From contig NC_072895.1 in the NCBI RefSeq assembly GCF_027943255.1, positions 76,200,001-76,264,000 of the forward strand: a stretch of DNA of 64,000 bases, read 5' to 3'. Source of the stretch: Anastrepha obliqua (lineage: Eukaryota; Arthropoda; Insecta; Diptera; Tephritidae). The notes under the pieces were generated by a model. The model saw only the letters and a list, made by a program, of their open reading frames with translations. It was not told the DNA's origin and searched no databases. The translations under genes and the position numbers were made by a program. Positions within the stretch are counted from its first letter, which is position 1. Every line of letters starts with the position of its first letter. Below, piece after piece: positions 23,177-34,295 of the stretch.

Positions 23177-25720
23177 TTAGAAATTATACGTAGTATGTAT
23201 AAGAAATTTAGGGTAAATACAAAGTACAGTCAATACAAAGCTAGATTATTTCTTAAAAAATATTGTTTCTTAAAGATCATCTGAGCATATTATAAAAAAC
23301 TAATATCCTTATTTTAAAAGAAAGTTTATTCGAAAGGAAACTGAACATTTAATTGGGTCTCACGCCGGATCCGCCGATCTTTATCCTCAGCATTGTTCGA
23401 AGCAAATGAGACAATTAAACTACTTCATAAAAATGTTCGTTAGAACTTTTTGTTGAAAAGATGTTAGATCTATCTAAAATTATAAATATCTTAAATGGTT
23501 GTGATTATAGAGCTAGTTAAGGAATGATTTCCTTAACAAATAATAAATAAAAATAGTTAAGTAAATTCCACGTATGTATAATCATGGAGGGCTGAACAAA
23601 TCCTAACATATTTTAAGAATACCAAAAGATGAACATTGTATGTATTTTCAGAATAACAAGAGATAAACATGTTTTTCCTAAACAGCAAACAAAGATACTA
23701 ATATACGTACAAGTCGTGTACCTAAAACAGTAAGAAGAGGTATAAGTATAAATACGTCTGTCAAATATGTTGGCAGTCAGTCCAGTATTAACATAGTGTT
23801 AAGAACTACTCTAAAATTAAATTCATAAAAATAAATTTTTATATTTTTCCAAAATTAAGCAAGTCTTTAGCTAGCTTCGTATAAGTATTTATCCTGCTGT
23901 CTCAAGTATAGGGAAATGATTTTAAATGAATTTTCATAACAACGCTTTTGAGATTAAATTATAATATTTTGTGCTTACTGAAGTTTTAGTTATTTTTTGC
24001 TTGTCATATTATAATAATACCCTCGAGCCATAATCTTTAGAATTAAAAAATATAGAAAATGTCATCATGTAATTATTTTAAATAATTCCGACTGACAACA
24101 TAGCAATGTTATATTCGTACGTTCTACTAGCTATAAGTACTCAATGTATAAAAAAGATATTTTTTAAAATAAATAACATACTTACATACATACATACATA
24201 CATACATACCATTAAACTGCCCAAAACGTACATCAAGAAAATGGGTTATGGGGTCGAAGACAACAATATTTTAATGGCGTCCGTCTAGTTTCTCCACATT
24301 AAGCGCAGCAATGACCTAACGAGCTAAACATTTTTAAATATTGCTTCGCAACACCGCCTAAAGCCGACCGCATATTTCCAAAATATAATAGCATTACTAA
24401 CCGAAAATCGTCATTGGTTCTTTGAACATTTAAAACATCGCTTTATTATTTATTCAAATACTTAAACATATGTATGTATGTAAATAAACACTTCTAATAT
24501 AATTACTTCGATTTCTCTTCTTTTGTTCCATGACCGCCTGTTGATATTGAGAACAATGCGCTGAACTCAGTTACTGCGTTTTAATCTGCACCACAAAAAT
24601 TTGCTATGCATAATCCAGCTGTCCCCAAAGAAATAAACGCTTAATTAACACCAATGCCGGCAGCTGCTACTACAACTGTACCTAACATGCACCTGTTCCT
24701 GTTTCGACGTCGCTCTCATTTCAGATCTCTGCGACAAGCCGTTAATAATAACAGATGCAAACGATACATCTATTTTTCTTAAAGATTTGTATGTTTTCAG
24801 GTAGCAATATATCAAGAGAGACATGCATCGTTGTTCTTTTTGCATCCCTAATAACTTTCAGAGCATTCTACATTGTAATTGTGTTCTTTTCTAACTGTAC
24901 CAGTAATTTTTTTCCGACGTGTTCAAATGAACAAATCAGAGTGCAAAAGCGCTCTATGAACGTATTTTAATAAAAAATTAGCTACAGAGCCGGAAACAAA
25001 ATTTTTGGCAAATGTTTAAAGGCTGCGAGCAATAAAAAACATGACATCCTTTGCTGTGAATGCAGAGATAATGACACTAGTCTCAAGAGAGCAAATACGA
25101 AAATTTCCTCAAATGTAGTGCTAAGCGACGACGATAACTATGAATCCTGCCTTAAAATGAAAAAGCGTGCGCATCTGAAGTAGCACGCAAAAGGCAACGG
25201 CAAATTGATAACGTGATCACAGAGTTTTTCATTCATGGCTTGAGACGGCAAGGAGTCACAGACAAAATTATAAATTATATAATACTACTTTACATTTGAT
25301 AAGCAGCCCTTCAACACGGTTGACGGCTCTGGCCATAAAGATTCCATTAAATATTAGCTCCGCCTTATAAAATACGAAATGGAAGTGCAGATGTACATAT
25401 TTATCAGCTACAATTTCATCTAGAGGGATCCATACCGACATTTTCGAGGCTTTTCAAGGAATATAGGGGACTTTTTATTAAAAATATTATAATATATAAA
25501 TTCTAATACACACAAACCCAATTAAAACTCTTTTATTGTATTCTATTTATTTAATATAAATAAATTCTTTACAAAATAAAGGCAATAAAGAGAATGAAAT
25601 CCGTTCATTTTTGTGTTTTGTACTAAGCATCGATGTTATGTTGAACAATGCATCGAAGAATCGATGTTTTTTAAAACAGATTTTCCAACGATCTATAGTG
25701 CATCCCTATTTTTAAGATTA
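23177..25720. other. Intergenic AT-rich DNA with a microsatellite
   Basis: Nothing coding is recognised. A (CATA)n microsatellite runs at about 24178-24210. The plus-strand frame at 24106-24288 and the frames around 24645-24970 have no recognised domains. Confidence 0.45.
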
Positions 25721-25724
25721 GGGG

Positions 25725-26510
25725 GTGGTCCCAGATGTATATTTCAAGCTTCTGGGGATCTTCTTTAGTTTTCCACTTCCCGCCTACTGCAGTGTATTTC
25801 AGGCTGAACTAATGGCAATAATAAAAGAAGTGACACTGGTATATTGTGATATTATACCTGGAAATAACATGTCCACTTTCATTGATAACCAAGTCGCCAT
25901 AAAATCCCTCTCAAAGCAGTCGACTTCCTCCAAGGTAGTCATGAAATGCCACACATCTCTTAACAAGATGGCTGAGTCATTTTATCTAAAGGTAATATTG
26001 AAGGGATGACATAAGAATACCCTTACAGACTTGTAAGCTACTTATTTTTGAGAAAATTGTAAGAGCAGCGAATAAAAGATGGTATGTTAAACCCCTTATT
26101 TATTTATTTATTTATTATTTAGTCTTAGCACCACGATTTCCATTATAACGGGACACTGTCTAATAGACAAATGTGCAAACACATGCAAAAGCTGTCTAAA
26201 TGAGAAAGAGGAAAAGACGACCTCACACCTTTTGAGTCATTGTCCTAATCAGACTAGATTCACGGTTTTAGGTAGACTCCTCGGGAAGTCCATGCAAGGT
26301 GATTAAAAGGGGTGCTTCACCTTCAGAGATTTACTATGTTAGGATTGAAGAATTCTGAGGCTAATCGAGACAATCAAGCTTTACGGAGGTCAGTGTGACG
26401 GAATCAAAATACACGGGAAGCGTCTAGCTATAATACCGCAAGAATAAGAAACTGAAGCAAAACACGAGTTCCAGACGACTAGACACAAGTTGCCACCAAA
26501 TACGAGTGGC
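25725..26510 (+). pseudogene. LOA-like LINE RNase H and C-terminus
   Basis: AYCSVFQAELMAI and STFIDNQVAIKSLSKQ are RNase H blocks (the catalytic Glu and Asp motifs) like those of the LINE near 14600. Further down, CANTCKSCLNEKEEKTTSHLL then SHCPNQ gives a C-terminal zinc knuckle pattern. The element is 5'-truncated, frameshifted and broken by a TTTA-type simple repeat at about 26098-26120. Confidence 0.65.
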
Positions 26511-26570
26511 AGCATCTAGATGATACAATAGTTGTTAAGCACATGTATAAATATATGAGTATGTATATAT

Positions 26571-27113
26571 AGGGTTTTTCAGTAAGAGCGCTTCAACTTT
26601 TGAACTTTTTTGAATAAAACACAAACGGTTTGACTTTTTTAACTAATTTTTTTTTATTATCGAGTTTGAACATATACATTTAAGTATGAAATTCGATTTC
26701 TTTTGCATGACCACCACGTGCACGTTTTACGAAGTCCAATCGTTGACCCCAATTTTCGACCACTCTTTTGCATAAATCGGCCGAAATTCCAGCAATTTCG
26801 CGTTCAATATTGGCTCTGAACTCACAAATCCTCGCCAGCTTGTTACTGTAGACCAATGACTTCACATAACCACAAAACGGGACGGCTTGTTAAATGGACC
26901 GTAAAATGGCCGTAATGCTCTTAAAGTAGCAGCAACAGAACGATTATTTTCATAAAAAATTTTCACGATTTGCAATCGTTGCTCAAGTGTGTAGCGTTCC
27001 ATGATGAAATGTATACTAATGAAGTTTACAAATGACAAGCGAAAAATAAAAAATATTGCGTCGTTCGCCCTCCCTATCGGAAAAAAGTTGAAGCGCACCT
27101 ATTGAACAACCCT
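26571..27113 (-). mobile_element. mariner-like internal-deletion element
   Basis: Flanked by TATATAGGGTTTTTCAGTA and, from the right on the minus strand, TATATAGGGTTGTTCAATA; the inverted match continues through GCGCTTCAACTTTT. It is about 540 bp. On the minus strand it encodes an N-terminus MERYTLEQRLQIVKIFYEN then RSVAATLRALRPFYG (DUF4817-type helix-turn-helix), and directly after it the transposase C-terminus ending RARGGHAKEIEFHT. The catalytic domain between them is gone. This is a typical nonautonomous derivative that keeps both ends. Confidence 0.82.
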
Positions 27114-27289
27114 ATATAAGCAGAGGTGCATGCGCACAAAGTATTCAGTTTTAAGATGAGTGTGTGAACGGTTAACGTAAAGTAAAGTGATTAAGTATTG
27201 AAAATCAAAAAGGCAGCAAATTTTGTTGTCATTAAAAAAAGATGTTATATTCGGCACCGTCTCAAAATTCTTTTCACAATTCAACAAAT

Positions 27290-27480
27290 AAATGCATATG
27301 ACTATTTTTATGCTAATATAATATTTGGTGCGACTGCCTACAGCATCTGGAATATTTTCCCATTCCTCTTTAATGCACCATATCAAGTTGATTTTACTTG
27401 TAGGACACTTTTTTGCCACTTTCTATTTCAAATGGTACCATAAATTCAATTTGATTGATATCTGGGCTTTGGGCAGGGTC
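27290..27480 (-). pseudogene. Tc1-like transposase C-terminal scrap
   Basis: On the minus strand the frames read PAQSPDINQIEF, the catalytic Glu box of Tc1 transposases, then KKCPTSKINLIWCIKEEWENIP, the segment that follows it. They lie in two frames, so a frameshift separates them. No termini were seen. Confidence 0.6.
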
Positions 27481-27753
27481 TCTAGCACTTTTGAGCAACT
27501 ATGTAGTGGCCTTTATATGTAAGGCTTGTGCTTCGAATCATTATTTTGGATAATTTGAATAAGAATTTATTTGAATTTTCTGGATCAGTGAGTCCAAACT
27601 TTGGCACACTTCGTTTGAAATTGTTATTTAAAATATCTAAATAGATAGATTTCTTCTGTCATATTGTCTTCAATCATTTTAGTTTCCCCAACACCTTAGC
27701 TATAAATAAAATACCATACCATTACACTTAAAAATAAATAAAAAATTAATAAT

Positions 27754-28009
27754 TAGCGCGTTGGGTGATTGGCCGAGCTCCTCGTCCTATTTTGTGGCGT
27801 GCGTCTTTATGTTGTTCCACAAAGTTTTAAACTGACTCGAGACGGCAGATATAGTTTTATGAGGAGCTTTTCATGGCAAAAATACACTCGGAGGTTTGTC
27901 ATTGCCTGTCAAGGGACGACCGCCATTAGAAAACACTTTTTCTATAATTTTGCTGATGCGTAGCATTGATAGTCATGGACCGATCCATTCGACTACGACG
28001 GCCGCCATT
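27754..28009 (-). mobile_element. tRNA-derived SINE, copy 2 (diverged)
   Basis: Shares the same body blocks (GAGCTCCTC, GGCGTGCGTCTT, ACACTCGGAGGTTTG, CGACTACG...GGCCGCC on the plus strand) with the 22864 and 37214 copies. Box A is recognisable near 27995, but box B is degraded, so transcription from it is doubtful. The TA tail is reduced. Confidence 0.75.
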
Positions 28010-28600
28010 ATACTTAGCTTCCCAAATATTGCAGTGCGAGTAGTGTTCTTGTTTTGTAGGGCTTTTAATGGTTGATTTACATTTATGGTAATTATAATAA
28101 ACCAATTATATAATATTTTGAATCGCACGATAACCCGGTATTATGGCAAAGACGTTTTCACTTGCGCTACCTGGCTTTTCAACTTTACGTGCAGCAACAA
28201 CCACAAATATACCAAAAACATATAGTTTACCGTTACATTTCTGGTGTTTGTTTATATTTCTTCCAGTGGTGAAAATTATTTTGAAACAATGCATAATGTC
28301 GAAATAGAATATAGAAGGCACCAGCAGAATGTTCTGCTACAAAAAAGGTGTGCAAAGTGATATGCCGTAATCGATTCTACTAAGAAATTAATGATACTAT
28401 ACTAAATTAAGTTTTGAAAAGAATTATGAGACAAACTGTATGTTGCATATACGTATACACATTGGGTCCAAATTTGTTAAATTCCAATAATACATAAGAC
28501 ATACATATGCACATACATATATTATGAACTAAACTGAGCCATATGAGCTCTTAGGAGTCCATAAACAGCAAGCAAACAAATGTCACGTTTACATATACAA
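28010..28600. other. Intergenic DNA, no gene seen
   Basis: AT-rich; no recognised coding or repeat structure. Confidence 0.45.
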
Positions 28601-28770
28601 GGTGGCGCAAAACTAATCATCCAATTTTGTTTTTAGATAACTTTACTGAATAAAAAAATCATTTTGAGTGATGGAAATATTTATTTGAACCTTTACGCGT
28701 TCCATTCGTTATCTGTTTGTATACCAGTTCCAGTTCTTAGTTCACTTGCATATAACAATTTTTTTAATTG
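28601..28770 (+). repeat. 5' half of a GGTGGCGCAAAA-type DNA element
   Basis: The opening GGTGGCGCAAAACTAATCAT, the GAGTGATGGAAATATTTATT block and TATCTGTTTGTAT match the left end of the element at 42230 (GGTGGCGCAAAATTAACCAT). No right terminus was found here, so it is probably a truncated copy. Confidence 0.6.
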
Positions 28771-30939
28771 GATGGGGATGGTGCTAATGTATAATTCTTA
28801 GTTCCGGCAGCGGTTCGATGAAAATTACTTTACATGCCTGCAATGTGACTAATGCTCCTTCATCGGTACAATAACAAGTCAAATAACTTGAAAACATTCG
28901 CCCCACGCAAAGTAACCCCCAGTTTCACTTCCAATTTTTAATGTCATTGGTTGCACTTATTTTACGAGTGTGTGAATGACGCTATTGCTTATGAATAAGT
29001 GTTAATAATAATTTCCATGTGTTTTATTGCTCGAATTGCTTTAACAATTAAATTTTTCTAATATTCATATACAAACAACTAATTTTTTAACAAGTACTTA
29101 GAAATAAATGAATATAAGGGCACATTTAAAATGTTCCACCCGATTTCATTGCATTTGAGAAATTTTACTACTGCACTGCAGTCTAACAAAGGCGATTTCG
29201 TATTATTCCTGTATCTTTTGATATTATTTAAGTTATACATAAATAAAACTAAAGGATTAAAATATGTTTACTATTGACTAGGTAAAGTTTGTTTCATTCA
29301 TTATTTATTCTGGCTGACTTTCTATAAACTTGACAATATTTGAAATATTAAAACTCATTAATTTGCTCTCATCAACCATTTATGTTAAGCTTCTATGAAA
29401 CTGCATAAATATTTAAGTAGAAGTAAGTACATACTTTTTAAATTTTAGTATTGCACACTGGTTGTTCTTATAACTAGTTTATCTATTTGTTTTGTGTTTT
29501 TCTTTTTGACATTAGTAGTTGAGCATGTACGGCAGTAACAATAATGAAGTATTCAGATTTGGTTCTTAAAAACTATGAGATTCTCAAAACAAAATATGTA
29601 GTAGGCATTCAAGTTATTTCTGAACATAATTGGTTGCCAAACCTTTTCATCTTATAAGTTTTCTGGTGCAAAGAAAGAACTTTACTTAACCATGTAATAG
29701 CTCACTGACTTATTGAGCACCTGGCGCGCTCAAGGACTCAAACGTTGTCGGAGCGTTCACCATCCAAAGAAGGCACACAGAACTCTTTCTTGTTTTGGTA
29801 TTAGGTACATGATTGTTGAAAATGTTGCAAATTTGTTGACAGTAAGAATGTGAGCCCATTGTAATGATGTTACAAAGAATGGCCGGAGCTGCACCAAATT
29901 GCGGCACATTAAGTAAATAAACTTGAAATAAAAAAAACACATAAACATTTTAAGAATACCATTAAATTTTAAAGTACTTGAACGAAACACTTTCTTATTG
30001 AAACTACCGTATGTTATATCGGGTATTCTACAGCACATTCGTGTCAGATGTAGACGTATAGAAAAGTCAAGTCCATAATTGTGTTTGTTTTAAGCCAAGG
30101 TTAAAGCCTGATTATATTTTAAAAACAATTAATTTAAGATAATTAAAGTTCAGTATTTGGCAATTCTCATAATTCTCTCCGTTAAGTTTGTAACTATTTT
30201 GACAGGAGATTTGTTACAATTAATAGATCTATGTACTTCTGCTAAAATTCGAGATTATTTTGAATGCGATTGCTTTGTTCTGCATCTTCATGATTGGAAT
30301 GTATATACATATTTGCCTATATATTATATTATATTTTAATGAAAATTTGTTCATATCAAGTTTTGTACAAAAGTTTTCAAAATTTCAACAAAACTTTCAG
30401 CTTTTAAAACAGTATTTTTAGAATTTTTAAAAAATTTCTGGTTCCTTGAAACTAGCATTAAAATTCATTGACTATAAGTCTGCTTAGCACAAAAAATTCT
30501 AAAAATTATTGTATAAAAATGCTTGTTAAAAAGTTACAAGTTTTGATATTAGGAATTAATAGTGGTGATTAGGACAAGTACAGGCAAATATACTCGTACA
30601 GACGTTGTGATTGTCTGGAAACACTAAATTATGAAATTATATTAAATTGTGTTTGTATTTCTCTTCTCATGGATATTTGTACATGTTTCCTTTCGGTTGA
30701 AAAAATAAACTAAATATGTCTTATAAATTTAGATAAAATTGGCAAGAAGTGATAAATTCCTAATTGATATAATAATAAATACATTATTTCTCTTGTGTAG
30801 AAAATGCATCGATTATAATTGCAGACGCATTTTAATTAATAAAATCTCTTTTATATATATAGCTCACACAGCTCTCTTTGAATTTTATATCTCCATACAT
30901 GGATGCATAAAAACGGTTTACAACAAAGTCTAACAACTG
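28771..30939. other. Region downstream of fus, no gene seen
   Basis: AT-rich; contains the presumed 3' untranslated region of the long fus transcript. A minus-strand ATTAAA at 30836-30831, about 105 bp past the stop codon, is a possible polyadenylation signal. Nothing else is supported. Confidence 0.4.
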
Positions 30940-31521
30940 TTAAGCGATATAAAGCTCCATACAAGCGTTTGGCACCACACTGACATTGTTAACGGTTACT
31001 GCTGTGGCGGTCACATCTCGGCTGAAAGCAATTTTGTTTGCTGACTTAGAAGCGGGAGGTGTCACTGTAAGAGTAGGTGGTCGTTCATTTTGGGATGTAT
31101 CAATAGTAAGCAAAGTAGTATTCGGTATGGACAAATCGGTCGATACTGCTGATAGAGGCCCTAATACGGCCGATCGAGTTGGAGGCATAGATGGCGCAGA
31201 GGTCGGTGTAGTGACCAAAGCCGGCTGTGGAGATACTGTCACCGATGGCGGAGAACTGTAGTGGTATATATTGCTTGTTTGTTGTTGTGATATTGGAAGT
31301 GGTAACGGCAATTTATTATAGTAAGGTGACAAACCGCCAACAATTGTTCTACTTCCATTGCCGCCACCTATTCCGCCTGTAGCTCCAGTAGAAAGCGGAA
31401 CGACTGGTGCTGGCAGAGCTGAAAATTGTTTTGCTGGTAAATAAGTACTAGGCGAAGGAATGGACACACTCGGAGGGTTAAGCGCTGAAGTTTGCACCGC
31501 TGGCAAAAAATCCAAAGAATA
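30940..31521 (-). CDS. fus: fus exon 11: terminal exon of the long isoform
   Basis: Begins after the acceptor TTCTTACAG at 31522 and ends with TAA at 30942-30940. It encodes about 193 residues of Pro/Ser/Thr-rich low-complexity sequence: AVQTSALNPPSVSIPSPSTY, a GGIGGGNGS glycine patch, SPPSVTVSPQPALVTTPTSA, and the C-terminus VVPNACMELYIA. No folded domain is evident. Such tails in ESRP proteins are presumably disordered. Exon phase is 0. Confidence 0.8.
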   Translation of the reverse strand, partial: YSLDFLPAVQTSALNPPSVSIPSPSTYLPAKQFSALPAPVVPLSTGATGGIGGGNGSRTIVGGLSPYYNKLPLPLPISQQQTSNIYHYSSPPSVTVSPQPALVTTPTSAPSMPPTRSAVLGPLSAVSTDLSIPNTTLLTIDTSQNERPPTLTVTPPASKSANKIAFSRDVTATAVTVNNVSVVPNACMELYIA

Positions 31522-31599
31522 CTGTAAGAAACAACATAGAGAAAATGTTGATATGTTAGATGGATATGTATGTATTAATATGCACATGTGTGTACAAAC
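31522..31599 (-). other. fus: 78-nt in-frame intron of fus (possible exitron)
   Basis: The donor is CCATG|GTTTGTAC and the acceptor TTCTTACAG. The length is divisible by three and it has no stop in frame: it would add 26 residues (VCTHMCILIHTY...SLCCFLQ) if retained. The retained peptide is Cys-rich and hydrophobic, unlike its Pro-rich surroundings, which supports it being an intron. Both spliced and retained forms keep the frame. Confidence 0.7.
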
Positions 31600-31883
31600 C
31601 ATGGCTTGATGTTGTGTAGCGGTAATGTTTCCAGCCAACTGCGTAGCCGAATGCGTCGGCGGCTGACCATAATATGCGGTTGGCGACACTGGAGGACTAG
31701 GATAAGACCAATATAGAAGAGGTGGTGGGAAAAACGCTGCTTGAGGAGCTGGGTGCTGGTGATGATGTGGAAGTGAGCTATGTGGATGATGTGGAGAACG
31801 GTGTGAATGAGCTGAAGCCAGTAAAGGTGCTGGTGCTCCGAAAGGCGACAAATTTCCATATGGACTGCCCAGTACTGGTGCTC
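31600..31883 (-). CDS. fus: fus exon 10: conserved ESRP-like tail
   Basis: Starts after CTGTTTAG at 31884 in phase 1 (GA completes a Gly codon) and ends at the donor after ATG 31600. The reading is APVLGSPYGNLSPFG, a His/Pro-rich stretch (HRSPHHPHSSLPHHHQHP), then LLYWSYPSPPVSPTAYYG, which resembles the C-terminal motif of ESRP proteins. That motif argues that the long form is the ancestral C-terminus. Confidence 0.82.
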
Positions 31884-33167
31884 CTAAACAGATAAGATCT
31901 TATATTTAAAATTAAAAATCCTTTTTAATTGTATAAATAAATAAATATTTCTTAACAAACTATTTAATTTACACCTAAAGAGCCCTAATCAGCTACTTGA
32001 AATAAATTTACATTTGTGTTTTTTATTATCAACCAATTTTAGAATTAGAAGTAAGAAAAGATTCAGAGATTGAGTATGAATTAGTTAAGAGTCGGAACTT
32101 TTTAGTTATAACTTATTTAGAGTATAGATTGAAAGTCAACTTATTTCTGTTTGAAAGTTAATATTAGTTTTTGTTCAAAATTGTATTATAATACGAGTAT
32201 TTAAAACAAATAAGTTAATAAAATGAGTCCGGAAGAAAAATATGCTTATCGTGTCGACCAATAGAATTTAGTGAACAGTTAGATGCAATGCAAAAATCCC
32301 TTCGTAATTCAGTAAAAGCAAACTAGGAAGCTAAAGTGATCGCATTTCAGACTTATTATACTAACATCCTTACTGACCTTGGCTAGACCGATTTTGTGTG
32401 TGCACGTACATATATTGTAAATATGTATATGAATCGAAAATGACGTGCTCCTTGCCAAAAGCAAAATTTTTTCGAAAGAAAAATATTTCTGATGAATATT
32501 TGAACAGCGAAACGGGAAAAATAAGCTACAATAGATACAATTTTACTATCACTGAGTTGGAATTATCTTCGCTCCGCCTAACTGAAATGATAGCTAATTT
32601 ATACAGGTTGTATAAAAAAGTTTTTAACACACTTTATAAGGTAAAACTACTTTACCAAAAAAATTAGTCACATTTTAAATGATGATAACTAATACAAAAA
32701 ATTATCAGCTGATTTGTGCAGAACTTTGATGAAAATTGGTATTAATTACTTCAAATCTTTCTATGGCTTAGCAATTAAACGGAACCAACTGTATAGTCTA
32801 TGTTTAATGTATATGAAAAGCTGGCATACTATTGTATTTTTAAATTAACATTGTGGCATAAATATAAAAAATTGGGTTATTTGCATACTTGAGTATAATA
32901 AGAAGTAATACATTGAAAAAATTGAAGAAGAAAAAATAATATTTTTGATGAAAATAATATCTAAATGCAGTAGATTTAGGTTTTATAGTTTTTTAAAGTG
33001 AAATATATTCAGTTTATTTTAACATTTAAAATTTTTTTTTCTTGTTAAAAATTATTTTTTGACATTATTGGGTTTCATCCATACGTAGCATAGCTTTGAT
33101 CGCTTTGCAAACTGACGTAATATGCGAGTACGTATGCTAGCGCTGGTCGCTGTAGGTATAGCTTCTG
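31884..33167. other. fus intron 9, 3' part; no element recognised
   Basis: AT-rich intron sequence. The 89-codon open frame at 32398-32667 on the plus strand has no recognised motif. A pyrimidine-rich tract precedes the exon 10 acceptor. Confidence 0.45.
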
Positions 33168-34086
33168 CTCAAATATGAACGAGACGTTATCAATAAAACG
33201 GTCCGCGGATGACATATGGCAAAAATACATTTTTTGGTTTTTGGTAGGACTGTTATAAGCTTACAAGGCAAATTTCAGCGTGATATGTCACATAGTTTGT
33301 TTTCTGTGCTACTGTAAACAAGTCAAGCTCGAGTGTGTTCTTCGAATTTAAAGATGGAAATTCAAGCTGAACAAAGAATTTGTTTGAAATTTTGTTATTC
33401 CAACAAAATTTCGGCTTCAGACGCCTTAAAAATGTTGCAGACAACCTATGGGGGTTCTGCTCTATCGCGTGCACGTGTTTTCCAGTGGTACAAATCGTTC
33501 AAAGAGGGCCGTACATCAACCCAAAAAACCACGCCAAAGTCGCTCAAAAATTAAGGTTATGCTGACTGTTTTTTTCGATTACGAAGGTATGATGCACTCG
33601 GAGTTCCTTCCGCAACGCCGATCGGTTAACGCTGAATATTATTTAGACGTTTTAAAGCGTTTGCGCGAGAACATTCGTCTTAAAAGGAAGGAATTGTGGG
33701 ACAACAAGTCATGGCTCTTCATCACGATAATGCACCAACTCACACATCACGTCTTGTTTGCGATTATTTGAACAAAAATAATGTTAATATCGTTCCGCAA
33801 GCACCGTATTCGCCTGATATGGCTCCATGTGACTTTTTCCTGTTTCCCAAGCTCAAGTTGCCGCTCCGTGGAAAACATTTTGAGACAATTGAAGTCATAA
33901 AAGAGAATTCGAAGAACACACTCGAGCTTGACTTGTTTACAGTAGCACAGAAAACAAACTATGTGACATATCACGCTGAAATTTGCCATGTAAGCTTATA
34001 ACAGTCCTACCAAAAAACAAAAAATTTATTTTTGCCATATGTCATCCGTGGACCGTTTTATTGATAACGTCTCGTTCATATTTGAG
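33168..34086 (+). mobile_element. mariner remnant with ~182-bp inverted termini
   Basis: The arms 33168-33348 and 33905-34086 are inverted copies at roughly 97% identity by eye, both starting CTCAAATATGAACGAGACG. Between them on the plus strand lies a mariner transposase of the SETMAR-like type: N-terminal helix-turn-helix MEIQAEQRICLKFC through SRARVFQWYKSFKEGR (33353-33520), then after a large deletion KVMLTVFFDYEGMMHSEF and, one frame away, MALHHDNAPTHTSR and SPDMAPCDFFLFPK. The last two Asp residues are 34 apart (DD34D). The first catalytic Asp box is deleted or shifted. Canonical mariner TIRs are about 30 bp, so these arms are unusual. Confidence 0.85.
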
Positions 34087-34119
34087 TATAAGGTATATGT
34101 ATTTGAATATAACTCGAAA

Positions 34120-34295
34120 AGTCATGGCAATCCCACTTTCATGGATGTCTCAGCACAGTATATATAATATATATATAATAAATACAATTTTTTTACTTTT
34201 TTCATATTTGAAAAAAACACAAATTGGTTTCATATTTTTGTCATTAATGACTTAGACTGTGCTGAGACATCCATGAAAGTGGGATTGCCATGACT
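34120..34295. repeat. Small foldback MITE with perfect 40-bp arms
   Basis: 34120-34159 (starting AGTCATGGCAATCCCACTTT) is an exact reverse complement of 34256-34295. The loop is about 96 bp, AT-rich and noncoding. Its transcript would form a stable hairpin. No target duplication is clear. Confidence 0.85.

Noticed and set aside
24178..24210. CRISPR-like regular repeats
   Set aside because: A simple CATA microsatellite in a eukaryotic genome; no spacers.
30940..31851. Single uninterrupted 303-codon fus reading frame
   Set aside because: A 78-nt stretch inside it has good GT-AG signals and an amino-acid composition unlike the rest, so two exons are more likely; the uninterrupted form is kept as a retention hypothesis.
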